Shown here one piece after another: positions 1 through 8,180 of a DNA stretch of 11,988 nt. The position numbers were made by a program, and so were the translations under genes. Numbering within the stretch: the stretch's first letter is position 1; each line of letters begins with the position of its first letter. The stretch comes from Cyclostephanos tholiformis (Eukaryota; Bacillariophyta; Thalassiosirophyceae; Thalassiosirales; Thalassiosiraceae): positions 1 to 11,988 of the forward strand of contig JALLPB010001176.1 of the NCBI GenBank assembly GCA_036939975.1. The letters run 5' to 3'. The notes beneath the pieces were generated by a model. That model saw nothing but the letters and a program-made list of their open reading frames with translations, was not told the DNA's origin and did not search any database.

Positions 1-138
1 GCACCTGCGCATTTGTTTCCTATGTGCACAACAAATACACCAAAAAACAAGCCAGTGAACAAAAGACACCATCCGAAAAAAAATGTTCCTCACTGTTCGT
101 TTGTGTATTTGTGTATCTGTGCACCTGCTAAAGAAATC

Positions 139-3105
139 ACGGCCTATCAGTATCATCAATTACTACAAAAAGAATTTTGTGTACCTTGTTTCAAAAGGGT
201 ACAAACCATTATTAAATGTAATGGATAACTAGGCAACAAAAGTTATCAAAGCTTACCTTGCACCACAAGAAGTCCTCCTGCAACTCATCAAACCTCACAA
301 TCATCACATCTATGCCACCGAAGAATCAATCCAAACCTTCTAGAATTGATTCATCAGCACACTAGCACAACTGATGCTGACTTCCCAATTCAACTCTGGG
401 ATAAATTTATCACACATGTCCAGGATTCCATCAATTTGCTCCGGCGATTGTGAATCAATCAAATCAACCCACATAAGAAATCCTTGAAGGCCCCTACGAC
501 TGGAATTGCAACCCAATGGCACCCCTTGGCACCAAGGCAATTATTTATGAAGATTCAGATACACGCGCCTCCTGGGCACCACATGGCCTTGATGCTTGGC
601 TCCTTGATCCATCCAAAGACCACTATTGCTGTCACCTCTATTTTGTCCCCAAACCCAGTGGGTATTGCATTTCCGGATCAGCTGACCTCTTTCCACATCA
701 CTGCATCTCACTGCCATACTCTGACGACTCACATGAAAGAGAATTATCTGACAAGCTACAGAACACTTTACCCAACACTTCACAAAGAGCCCAAACAATG
801 ATGGTGTTACGTACCCTGGCACAACACCTCAATGCATTCATTGGTGGCATGCCACTCCTGACTCTCCCCATTGTCCCATTATCCCCGGAAGAACAAAGGG
901 TGCCCCCGTTCATACAATTGGATAAACGACAAAGGCTGTTACCAGCACCACTTCAATGATTACCTACAGTGACCACAACAATGTTGGCCAACAACCCTAC
1001 TGCCCCTTGCATTCCTCACACCATGCCACAAACACACAAATGCAAAACAAGAGCAAACACTCCCAGAAAATTACCAGCAATCATTTGTTCCCACCAGATC
1101 CCGCCACTACTGCTCTTCTCTGACATTATTTCCAAACCTACTATACCACCACCAGTGCACACACCCCAATGATCCAGTCATATCAATCCTACCCCACTAC
1201 CTCAGTACCACAATGTCCGCTTTATTAGCCAAGATGCAGTCAACAGCCTTCTCACTAACAGTGCAGTCTCCAGCCGGGATGCCTTCACCCCCTTCAACCT
1301 GTGTCCACATACCTCTGAGCGAGACCTTGGACACTATGACATGGCCATGGTACATCCAGTCACCGACAAACACATCACAAGCACCGTAAACTCATGCAGG
1401 ATTCAACAACACCTGACATCTGGATGACTACTTTTGGAAAAGGTTTTGGTGGAATGTGTCAAGGCAACACAAAAACAAAAACAAAAACAAAAGTCACTGA
1501 TGCTATCTTCATAATGGATCCACACGGCTTAAAAGGCTGTCATTGCCTATCAACCCCAAAAGGTAGATCCGTATAGAGTCCGAATTACAGCAGGTGGTAA
1601 TCTAATAAACTATCCCGGCAAACTCACAACTTGCACAGCCAACATAACAACAGCCAAACTCCATTGGAACAGTGTGCTCAGCACCCCTAATGCAAAATAC
1701 ATGTGCCTTGACATCAATTTTTTTTACCTCACTGTGACCCTTGATTGCTATGAATACATGTAGATGCAAATAAACCTTTTCCCCCATGGATCATCCAACA
1801 ATATAATCTCTCCAATCCAATAAAGTAGTCAATGGATACTTCTACCTCCAAATGAGAAAAGCAGTTTGGGGTCTTCCTCAAGCAGGCATCCTTGCATACA
1901 AGCTCTTATGCAAATGGCTTGCTCCCCATGGTTATTTCGAATGCATAAATACTCCTGGGCTCTGGAAACACACCTCTTGGCCCGCCTCCCCTTCACCCTA
2001 GCTGTCAATAATTTTGGGGTTAAATATGAATGCTAAGAAGATGTTGATCATCTTATCACAGCACTCCAGACAAAATACAAACTCACTGAAGACTGGACTG
2101 GTGACCTCTACTGCAGCATCAAATTGAATTGGGATTATGTCAACCATACACTAGACATCTCCATGCCAGGATGTATTATCAAACAGATCCAATGCTACAA
2201 ACATACCTCCCCCACATGCCCTCAACACTGCCCATATTGTCCTCAACCAAAGCAATATGGCAGCACCACCCAATGCCCCATTGACCTCAACAATTCACCC
2301 CCCCTCTCAAAGGACAATATTAAACAGATCCAACATGTTGTCGACAGCATACTATATTACACCCATGCTGTTGACCTCAAGGTCCTCATGGCCCTCAGCA
2401 CTACTGCCAGTGAACAATCAAAAGGGACAGAAAATATGATGCAAAAGTGCAAACAGCCCCTAGACTACCTTGCCACACTGCCACACATCCCAATGCAACT
2501 GTATGCTTCCATGCCTCCAACATGATCCTATACTTACACACGGACATGCCCAACCTCTCCAAAGTCAATGCACACAGTTGCACATGTGGTCATTTTTTCC
2601 TTGGCTGGAAACCAGAGGCTTCACACCCAATCAAACTCAATGGTGCCTTTTTAAACCATATGCGCCATTCTATTTTTTGTCATGGGTTCAGCAGCCCAAG
2701 CTGAACTTGACACTTTGTTTCTAAATTGCAAACAAGCCACCATTTTTTGCTTTATGCTTGAAGAAATGGGCCACCCTCAACATCTCATTCTCATCAATTG
2801 CAACAACTCCACCGCTGTTGGCATTGCCAATAACACTGTAAAATGCAAATGCTCATGGTCCATGGAAATGAGATTCTTCTGGGTGGGAGATGCACTGGAA
2901 CAGGGAAAATTTGACATCAAAAACTTTCCTGGAAAAGAAAACCCAGCAGATTATCAAAGAAAGCACCAGATGGGTGCACACCACTTAGCAGTCTATCATT
3001 GGTATCTTCACAGACCAATGTCTGTCCATGAACATCCTCAAGCTTGCATCCTCCACTCTGAAAAGGTGTGTTGGAACCCTCCCAGATGGATACCTACATA
3101 TGAAC
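139..3105 (+). pseudogene. Copia Pol polyprotein remnant (integrase, RT, RNase H), inactivated
   Basis: Compared by eye with the intact copia protein in this window. Integrase: the second catalytic Asp (224-226) survives but is followed by Asn and a TAG (230-232); the region ending in the catalytic Glu (320-322) survives, then a TAG and TGA follow. The post-integrase segment is the clearest open stretch (516-959), with matches such as DWNCNPMAPLGT. The linker (about 960-1400) is Pro/Thr-rich and holds an NVRFISQDAV segment that the intact copy lacks. Reverse transcriptase runs about 1400-2300: VRITAGGNLINYPG and LDI are visible (first Asp kept), but the VDD box is VNN (2004-2012). RNase H runs about 2520-2970: the AELDTLF Glu is kept, while the expected HCDN reads NCNN (2802-2804). 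No frame spans the whole. Original role: integration and reverse transcription of the element. Confidence 0.85.
1470..1492 (+). repeat. Six-base simple repeat (AAAAAC)n inside the decayed RT
   Basis: About four units of a six-base A-rich repeat encode alternating Lys-Thr. The intact copy has an ordinary sequence here (GDAETNTPGT). It looks like replication slippage after the gene stopped being under selection. Confidence 0.6.
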
Positions 3106-3269
3106 CTGCTACCTCAAGTTCCTACCATACAGAGTGTCCCAATTACTGGGATATGCTTGCCTCCTTACTACAGAATACCAATACTGATTCCTACATTACA
3201 TAGACTCATAAGACCTGCAATAGCAAGAGCTCAAATCCCATCGTAATCTACTCATTAAATCTAACAACA
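3069..3269 (+). repeat. 3' LTR of the decayed copia element
   Basis: The segment begins TGTTGGAACCC and ends CTAACAACA, giving TGTTG...CAACA inverted termini, which is typical of copia LTRs. It is preceded by a purine-rich run (CTCTGAAAAGG, a likely polypurine tract). Its first ~25 bases match the LTR start of the intact minus-strand copia at nucleotide level (TGTTGG, CCTCCCA and ATGGATA are shared), although both stretches also lie in coding sequence. The right end is set only by the CAACA terminus; the partner LTR is outside the window. Confidence 0.6.
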
Positions 3270-3276
3270 TCTTTTT

Positions 3277-3325
3277 GTCATTAGCTTTAGCCACTCTTTT
3301 GGCATTTGACACTTGCACTGTTACA
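3277..3325 (+). repeat. Truncated copy of the LTR-like unit
   Basis: It matches the right-hand end of the 141-bp unit: TCAT-AGCTTT, then GCAT-TG, then CACTGTTACA, followed by the same CTGCTGGCCA that follows the 3442-3582 copy. Similarity fades to the left close to the end of the old copia LTR at 3269. This suggests that the copia inserted into this unit and removed or displaced its left part. Confidence 0.6.
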
Positions 3326-3441
3326 CTGCTGGCCACAATCTCCATCCCAAATCGAGGCATTCCACCCATGGAACCTGTGCTAAATATGCTTGCCAACTTA
3401 GCGCCATATCCATTCCTTTGGATAATCTGGGGATGGTGGGG
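3326..3441 (+). other. Spacer between the first two LTR-like units
   Basis: It starts with CTGCTGGCCA (a possible primer-binding region, with TGG four bases after the unit) and ends with the G-rich tract. No convincing coding sequence is present; the short open frame crossing it shows no recognisable domain. The second spacer (3583-3629) shares only its two ends with this one, as expected for remnants of an internal region between primer-binding site and polypurine tract. Confidence 0.45.
3429..3441 (+). other. Polypurine-tract-like run before the first 141-bp unit
   Basis: GGGGATGGTGGGG lies directly before the TG that opens the 3442 unit. The same 13 bases occur at 3617-3629, before the second unit. 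Position and composition fit a plus-strand priming site, which sets the probable orientation of the units as +. Confidence 0.5.
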
Positions 3442-3582
3442 TGAAATAATGATGTGTTGATATGGTTGAGACTGTACAATACCGCTCATTTCCTCTCCAC
3501 ATCCATATTGTATATATAAAAAGTGTTTGAGCATGCTCATAAGCTTTGGATAGGCATATGTGAGCACCCTTACACTGTTACA
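3442..3582 (+). repeat. 141-bp LTR-like repeat, copy A
   Basis: The unit begins TGAAATAATGATG and ends CACTGTTACA, with a TATATATAAAAAG box in its middle (about 3511-3523). Copy B at 8039-8179 is the same length without gaps and differs at about 18 positions by my hand count (roughly 87% identity). TG...CA ends, a TATA-like box, a preceding polypurine tract and a following TGG-containing segment all fit a short LTR. No protein is encoded. Confidence 0.7.
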
Positions 3583-3598
3583 CTGCTGGCCAAGCTGA

Positions 3599-3619
3599 CC
3601 CAGATTTGGGTAATCTGGG
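3599..3619. repeat. Perfect 8-bp hairpin in the 47-bp spacer
   Basis: CCCAGATT and AATCTGGG flank a five-base loop. It overlaps the start of the polypurine-like tract. The first spacer keeps the right arm but lacks the left arm, so the hairpin is not conserved between spacers. Confidence 0.5.
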
Positions 3620-3629
3620 GATGGTGGGG
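3617..3629 (+). other. Polypurine-tract-like run before the second 141-bp unit
   Basis: It is identical to the run at 3429-3441 and sits directly before the base that opens unit B. Unit B itself now begins at 8039 because the MULE inserted after its first eight bases. Confidence 0.5.
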
Positions 3630-3637
3630 TAAAATAA
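3630..3637. repeat. Left 8-bp target-site duplication of the MULE
   Basis: TAAAATAA here is repeated exactly at 8039-8046, immediately outside the two inverted-repeat ends. Joining across the element gives GGGGTAAAATAATGATG, which matches the unoccupied site at 3438-3454 (GGGGTGAAATAATGATG) except for one base. Confidence 0.85.
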
Positions 3638-3717
3638 GCAAAAATGACTCATATAACTAACTTTAGCAAAAGTGCTAACCCAGGGACAGCTTTACCTTTT
3701 CATATCATCTCAGAGCC
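3638..3717 (+). repeat. Left terminal inverted repeat of the MULE
   Basis: It pairs with 7960-8038 in inverted orientation. The outer ~15 bases are diverged but share ACTCAT. The core includes TTTAGCAAAA and a fully matching 26-base stretch containing CTAACCCAGGGACAGC. Similarity ends after CAGAGC near 3716. These ends are where a MULE transposase would bind and cut. Confidence 0.85.
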
Positions 3718-3752
3718 ATGTTTTTGTTTTTTTGATGTTTACTTGTTTGCCA

Positions 3753-4194
3753 AGCATCACAAAAATAAAAACACTTTAATTTAGCATCACAAATTTATTG
3801 TTGTAGATTGCCAAGCAGCACAAATTATGTGAATGTATCCTATAGCATCACAAAATTGGCCAGCCAGGGGTCACAGAAACACCTGTTCTTGAGCAGTACA
3901 AAATTCCTGATGATCCACTGGGCTAGTCATTTTGTTGTCCAGTATGTGTTGCACCAATCCCAGATCAAGGTTGAAAAAGTGATTCCTGAGCAACACAAAA
4001 CAGCACAATATTAAACAAACTGTTTGCTTTGTTATTACTAAAACAGTATAACAGTATATTTATGAGCACCACAAAATTAGAACTTATTTGTTTTCCACTG
4101 GATCATCCTCTTCCACAGCATCCTTCTCCTCCATTAGGTTTGGCTGTCCCTCATCAGTCTCAGCTCCCTTGTTATAATTTCTGAGCAACACACC
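3753..4194 (+). repeat. Subterminal array of a degenerate AGCANCACAAAATT motif
   Basis: Copies start near 3753, 3783, 3814, 3844, 3892, 3989, 4065 and 4184, with a weaker one near 3867. The first four are spaced 30, 31 and 30 bases. Typical forms are AGCATCACAAATT and AGCACCACAAAATT. Inverted copies occur near the other end (7667-7679 and 7837-7850). Clustered subterminal motifs in opposite orientation at the two ends resemble transposase-binding arrays known from other DNA transposons. The rest of 3718-4310 shows no gene. Confidence 0.65.
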
Positions 4195-4310
4195 ATGCCT
4201 TGAACCAAACAAACAGCTTGGAAGCCTCAAAAGCAGCCATGAGGTGCAGTACCACTACTCACCACTGATGATTCTCCTGGCAGGCACACTCACACCAAAA
4301 TAATTCAGTT

Positions 4311-6487
4311 GTGGTGCAACCAGTTGCTCAGGCTTTGAACGATGAGTCATTTCATACCAATCCAAGCCGGGAAGAAATCAACTATTCTGACAATGAAGAT
4401 GAAGAAGAGGATAATGATGAGGATGAGGATGAAGATGAATATGATGAATCCGGTGATGATGAAAGTGATAGCAAATCATCGTTTTCATCAGATGATGAGG
4501 CCAGCAGTGATGGAAGATGGCAGCAAAGATGAATGGTCATATTTTGATGTTCTCAACAGCACTTTGTTGGAAGATGACAAAATCTCTGTGTCATATCGTG
4601 TTGATTGGGTGAAGAGAAAGGGTGCCAGCAGGAAAGCTGAAATGGGGTGGCCACCAAAACCTGTCACAACTAACATGAATGCGGATGATGCTAAAGAGGC
4701 TATCATTTCATGGGAGAAAAAATGGAAGAGGGAGAAGGACATGCAAAGGCACAAGAATTTTCATGACGGACAAGCTGATGGTTGCAGTTTCATCAATAAT
4801 AGTATTTGCTATACTAGTTGTATTGCAGAACTGTTCTGGCCAATGACAGAGGTGACCAAGTTTGCTCTCGCAGAGGGACATACCTTTCCAGACAAAGAGA
4901 CCTTACTCATGTGAATTGGGAAGGAGGCAAACCTATTTGGTGTCCGGATGAAAATAGTTAGGAGCGACTCTTTTCAGGTGTATGTTTGTGGATGTGATGG
5001 TGACCCATTCCATGTTATTGGTTATTATGGCACCATTGCATTGAAATGGAAAGTGACAAGATGCATTGTGCAGAATGGTAGGCAAGTCTATGTGCCAGCA
5101 GCGAAAGTTAGGAAAACTAATGCCAACAAGCATCCTCTAAAGCCCACTATCCCACCTGTTGAGGTTGCAAATTTACCTCCTCCACTTCCAAATGAAACAC
5201 TTGTTGATGCATTTGATGTTCTTGGGGGGATGGAATCTGGCAATCCAGATCAAGTTCCGTTGGTGCCAGTGCATGTTGCATTGGGAGATGATCAGTCTGA
5301 AGGTGGAGAGTTGGAACCACATGTTCCAAAGAAGCATTGCATCATGTCCCCAATCAAGTTGAAGTGGATAGTATCAATTGTGCAGAGTGCAATATCAGAG
5401 AAACCCGACCTGTCAAGGAAAGAGATTAGTATGCTGCTTAAACCATATGTCATTGATATATTCCTCACTTATGCCTTGATCACCAAAGTAAGGACAATTA
5501 TCATGGCCCGTGTATTGGGTGGCCCTTACAAGAATGTTACATATCTACCAGCCTTAGCTGAGTGACTGGATGAAGGGGGTCATGATTATAACATTTTTGT
5601 GAAGACACCAAAGGATGTGCAGAAGAGATTACTGGATGTTGTCTTGCAGGAGAAGATGCAGAGCCTCAAGAAGGATGAGAAGACAATGGTAAAGGCCAAG
5701 AAGATCAAGTATATTCAAGCATGGGAGAGTGCGATGTTGGCCTCAGCAAGAATTGTGGAGTAGAGTCTGAGAAGGGTGACAAATTTGTCACTGGGATTTT
5801 CTTGTCAAATTATTTCCTGCAAAGAACATTGTGCCTTTACTCCAGACTGTGTACCTGGCCGAGCTGCCCCTATTAATTTTGGCAAGTATACGCTTTATTC
5901 TTGCTATGGTATCACATCTAATTGTAACTCATTTCCAATAGCATTTGGTATTGTGTTTGGTAATGAGGACAAGGAGGGATGGGACCAATTCTGGACCTTT
6001 GCAAGAACTAGACACCCTTCTCTCAATCATGCAAAGATAGGGCTCAATTGAGGCAATTGCAAATACAATTCCAGAAGCTGTGATTTTTTTCTGCAGCTAC
6101 CACTGCAGGAAGAACATAAAGGATAAGGTGAAGGGGGGGGAGCGAGTTTTCTTGTCATTGGTATTATGAACTACTTCTTGGTGATGGTTGGATTGAAACC
6201 ATAAACAAACATAAATACAATATTGTGCAACAGATGGATGACAAGGCCCTAAGATATATAGGCTTAGTAAATGACATCAGCAGTTTCCTGCTGCCAGAGT
6301 GGCATATGGTGCACAGAAAGGGGTAGAGGTGTTCATGTATCAATGAACTTCTTCATCAACATCAGAGTTGATGAATGCAGCTAACAAATCTGTTAGGGCT
6401 AGAACAGCAGTGGATCCTATCAATGCTATGATTATAATGAATGCAAATTTGATTTTGTGCTGTTCACGAACAATTATTTTATCTGTT
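4311..6487 (+). pseudogene. MULE transposase relic, frameshifted and lacking its C-terminus
   Basis: The product would cut and paste the element in the nucleus. N-terminal part: a strongly acidic tract (4380-4530), then one frame to 5760 interrupted by TGA at 4912-4914 and 5563-5565, with blocks such as NADDAKEAI, FINNS and GHTFPDKETLLM. Catalytic part: several single-base frame changes between about 5770 and 5870, then INFGKYTLYSCYGIT, PIAFGIVFGNEDKEGW, then C-x2-H in FFCSYHCRKNI (about 6097-6129), and SELMNAANKSVRARTAVDP with the probable catalytic Glu at 6365-6367. The first catalytic Asp is expected at 5861-5862, where one base seems lost; the second may survive at 6036-6038. Similarity stops near 6440, before the C-terminal SWIM zinc finger usual in MULEs. 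No ATG opens the acidic frame, so the start is unknown. Confidence 0.85.
4393..4460 (+). repeat. GAT/GAA-rich tract encoding the acidic N-terminus
   Basis: A run of GAT, GAG and GAA triplets encodes Asp and Glu in the frame that begins at 4311. In the neighbouring frame the same bases read as Met and Lys, which has no support. Triplet slippage probably shaped its length. Confidence 0.6.
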
Positions 6488-6807
6488 TCATAATGAAATA
6501 AAAAGCGGATTTTTGTGCAGTCTCTTGATACATGTTTTTTTAATATGTGTTGCTAAAGAATGAGATTTATTTCTAAGTTGTGTTGTTCTATGATGTATAC
6601 TTTTTAACAGACATCCTAAAAGGGCTACTTCCCCCAAAAGTGACCCTTTTAGGTGGTCTGGGTGAAAGTGTAGTTCCTACAGCAACATGAATTATCAAAA
6701 GAAAAATTAATATTTTGCCATACAAGTGATTATGTTTTAAATTCATGCTGCTTCTGAGAAGACCAGTTCTTGCAACACAGAGGCACCTATGATTGTCGAG
6801 CACATAG
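6488..6807. other. Non-coding interval replacing the transposase C-terminus
   Basis: I see no coding sequence here. The interval is AT-rich and holds a hairpin at 6608-6660. Just upstream and at its start are TTTTGTGCTGTTC (6453-6465) and TTTTTGTGCAG (6510-6520), which resemble inverted forms of the subterminal motif. An internal rearrangement or nested small insertion could explain why the SWIM-encoding part is missing. Confidence 0.4.
6608..6660. repeat. Long imperfect hairpin
   Basis: Arms CAGAC-AT-CCTAAAAGGG (6608-6624) and CCCTTTTAGG-TG-GTCTG (6644-6660) pair over 17 bases with two mismatches. Four more bases (ACTT with AAGT) can pair inside the loop. It lies where transposase similarity has ended. 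It may be a foldback remnant or the ends of a tiny nested element; I saw no target duplication next to it. Confidence 0.6.
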
Positions 6808-7413
6808 AAGGCGAATTGTTATTTAGCAACAGAATCTCAACTTGAACAAATGGTCACCACTCATGCTATGCAAAAAGAGACCATTACATCACCAATCAGA
6901 TGACCAAGTTTGCCCACCACCCCAGATACCGATACAACTGTCCCATATGGATATAGATTGCATCAAATTCTGTTGTCCATTGGGGGCTCTGATACTTATT
7001 ACCAAAGTGCTCAATTGGGATCATACATGAAGGCACTTGCTGTAAAGGCAATGAAGAAATATTTCTCTGCCTCGCCTGCTACTGGTGGTCCTAGCCTGAA
7101 AGTAGAAATGAGGATAATGGAAAATGAATTGATGGGTGAAATTAAGATATTGGAAGAACAAACTAAGCACCAACAAGCAAATCTTCCAAGGGGCCTTGAG
7201 ATTATATGCAAAATGACATGTAACACATCAAGGAAAGTCCTTTGGAAACTATGATGAACTGGCAAGCAAGGCAACACTTGAATGTGAGGATAGATGTGCT
7301 AGTATCAGGTTGAGATAAATAAATTGAAATCAGCACTAGAAGAGCAGTATAGTAACAAAGAGGTGGAAAAGGTGAGAGTTATTTTAGAGATATTACTTCA
7401 TCACACACAATGA
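6808..7413 (+). pseudogene. Second decayed reading frame of the MULE, unknown function
   Basis: A frame open from 6808 to 7254 apart from a TGA at 6901-6903 encodes a protein-like sequence with IGGSDTYYQSAQLGSYMKAL, then a basic helical part and an alternating hydrophobic/charged segment (MENELMGEIKILEEQ) that could form a coiled coil. Near 7210 the plausible sequence moves to another frame (GKSFGNYDELASKATLECED) and then again (KLKSALEEQYSNKEVEKVR), ending at 7413. I do not recognise the family. Position after the transposase and same strand suggest either a second MULE gene, a captured host fragment or a far C-terminal extension. No SWIM-type cysteines are visible. Confidence 0.5.
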
Positions 7414-7959
7414 GTAACAACAGCACAGATAACATATCTCTGCTCCCGCTCCTCTGAGTCAGGAAATACAGCTCTTGAGATGTCTGAGTGATTGGTATGA
7501 TTGGTTTGGATGGAGTGTTAGCTGGTGGGGGCAATAATCTGTCTTTATCAAGGTGGTGCATGGCAGTGGGTGACATGTTCAGGGCTGAGCTGATAGACTA
7601 CCTGCTATGGTATGTCACCATGAATCCTATGATAGCAGACAGATTAGAGGAATGAGGATATTCAGGTTTTTGTGCTGCTTAGTAATCCAACAGTTTTGAT
7701 TGTGTCAGTTAAACATGCTTTAGTACAAGATAATTCAATTCTATGCTGCTGAGGAATGGGAAAAATTCCACATATCTCTAAGGAGAGATGGGCCATCACT
7801 CCCAAGAAAAAATAGTAATGTGGATTACTTGATTTGGGTTTGTGCTGCTTGTGAAATGAGCAACTGAGAATGGATTGCCATACTATTGGGGGAAATCTCA
7901 AGGGTATATTGTCACTTGTCCATGCAGCTGTGCAATGCAAGGTTTTAACATTTTTTGGC
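7414..7959. other. Right arm of the MULE without coding sequence
   Basis: No gene is visible on either strand; short open frames here lack recognisable features. It contains the inverted subterminal motif copies and almost no CpG. Confidence 0.6.
7667..7850 (-). repeat. Inverted copies of the subterminal motif at the right end
   Basis: TTTTGTGCTGCTT near 7668 and TTTGTGCTGCTT near 7839 are reverse complements of the left-end AGCAGCACAAA form; a weaker copy (CTATGCTGCT) begins at 7741. Fewer copies are visible than on the left. Confidence 0.5.
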
Positions 7960-8038
7960 TGCTCTGGGATGGTACAAAAAGGTAAAGCTGTCCCTGGGTT
8001 AGTCATTTTGCTAAAGCTAGGTAAATGAGTAAATCACC
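7960..8038 (-). repeat. Right terminal inverted repeat of the MULE
   Basis: This is the reverse complement of 3638-3717, with the same conserved core (GCTGTCCCTGGGTTAG) and a small number of mismatches and indels. It ends at CACC, directly before the repeated TAAAATAA. Confidence 0.85.
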
Positions 8039-8046
8039 TAAAATAA
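8039..8046. repeat. Right 8-bp target-site duplication of the MULE
   Basis: Exact repeat of 3630-3637. It also forms the first eight bases of the second 141-bp unit. Confidence 0.85.
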
Positions 8047-8179
8047 TGATGTGTTGACATGGTTAAGGCTGTACAACTCCCCTCACTTCTTCTCCACATC
8101 CCTATTTTATATATAGAAAGTGTTTGAGCACCCTCATATGCTCTGGATAGGCATATGTGTGCACCCTTACACTGTTTCA
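8039..8179 (+). repeat. 141-bp LTR-like repeat, copy B
   Basis: It aligns base for base, without gaps, to 3442-3582. It begins TAAAATAATGATG (the TG start of copy A changed to TA) and ends CACTGTTTCA, with a TATATATAGAAAG box. After it only CTGC of the expected CTGCTGGCCA remains, then the sequence changes abruptly to that of the minus-strand copia. It contains no CpG, unlike the DNA to its right. Confidence 0.7.
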
Positions 8180-8180
8180 C

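Larger units (their letters stand above)
1..3269 (+). mobile_element. Decayed Ty1/copia LTR retrotransposon, left-truncated by the window
   Basis: The window opens inside this element, so its 5' LTR, gag and protease are not visible. Recognisable order on the + strand is integrase, linker, reverse transcriptase, RNase H, then a 3' LTR. This is the Ty1/copia order, with integrase before reverse transcriptase. The first ~140 bases probably belong to the integrase region but I could not align them securely. The reading frame is broken by many stops and frameshifts and key catalytic residues are replaced, so the element cannot move by itself. It is related to the intact element on the right side of the window but belongs to another subfamily: the linker and most of the LTR differ. 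Confidence 0.85.
3638..8038 (+). mobile_element. Mutator-like (MULE) DNA transposon, decayed
   Basis: The element has about 80-bp terminal inverted repeats, an 8-bp target duplication on both sides and a MULE transposase relic in + orientation. Target duplications of 8-11 bp and long inverted repeats are characteristic of the Mutator superfamily. Inside, from the left: subterminal repeat array (3753-4194), transposase relic (4311-6487), an interval with a long hairpin (6488-6807), a second coding relic (6808-7413), and a right arm with inverted copies of the subterminal motif. All coding parts are broken, so it is non-autonomous today. Confidence 0.88.
3442..8179 (+). mobile_element. Candidate TRIM (miniature LTR element) split by a MULE insertion
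   Basis: If the 4,401-bp MULE and one target duplication are set aside, the order is unit A (141 bp), 47-bp internal segment, unit B (141 bp). The internal segment starts CTGCTGGCCA and ends with the polypurine-like GGGGATGGTGGGG. A terminal-repeat retrotransposon in miniature has just this form: two short LTRs around a tiny non-coding core with primer-binding site and polypurine tract. A further partial unit upstream (3277-3325) makes it a tandem array. The primer tRNA was not identified, so the LTR interpretation is inference; the direct repeats themselves are observed. Confidence 0.45.

Noticed and set aside
13..228. 71-codon frame at the left edge
   Set aside because: A short Cys/Lys-rich reading that overlaps decayed integrase in other frames; the NVMDN match lies in a different frame.
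3185..3325. Full-length 141-bp version of the truncated first unit
   Set aside because: Alignment left of about 3277 is weak and would overlap the old copia LTR, which has better-defined ends.
3275..3460. 61-codon frame across the LTR-like units
   Set aside because: It crosses non-coding repeat borders and has no homologous reading in the second unit.
4342..4530. Met/Lys-rich start of the frame at 4342
   Set aside because: It is the out-of-frame reading of the GAT/GAA tract; the acidic reading in the neighbouring frame is far more plausible, and true coding enters this frame only near 4515.
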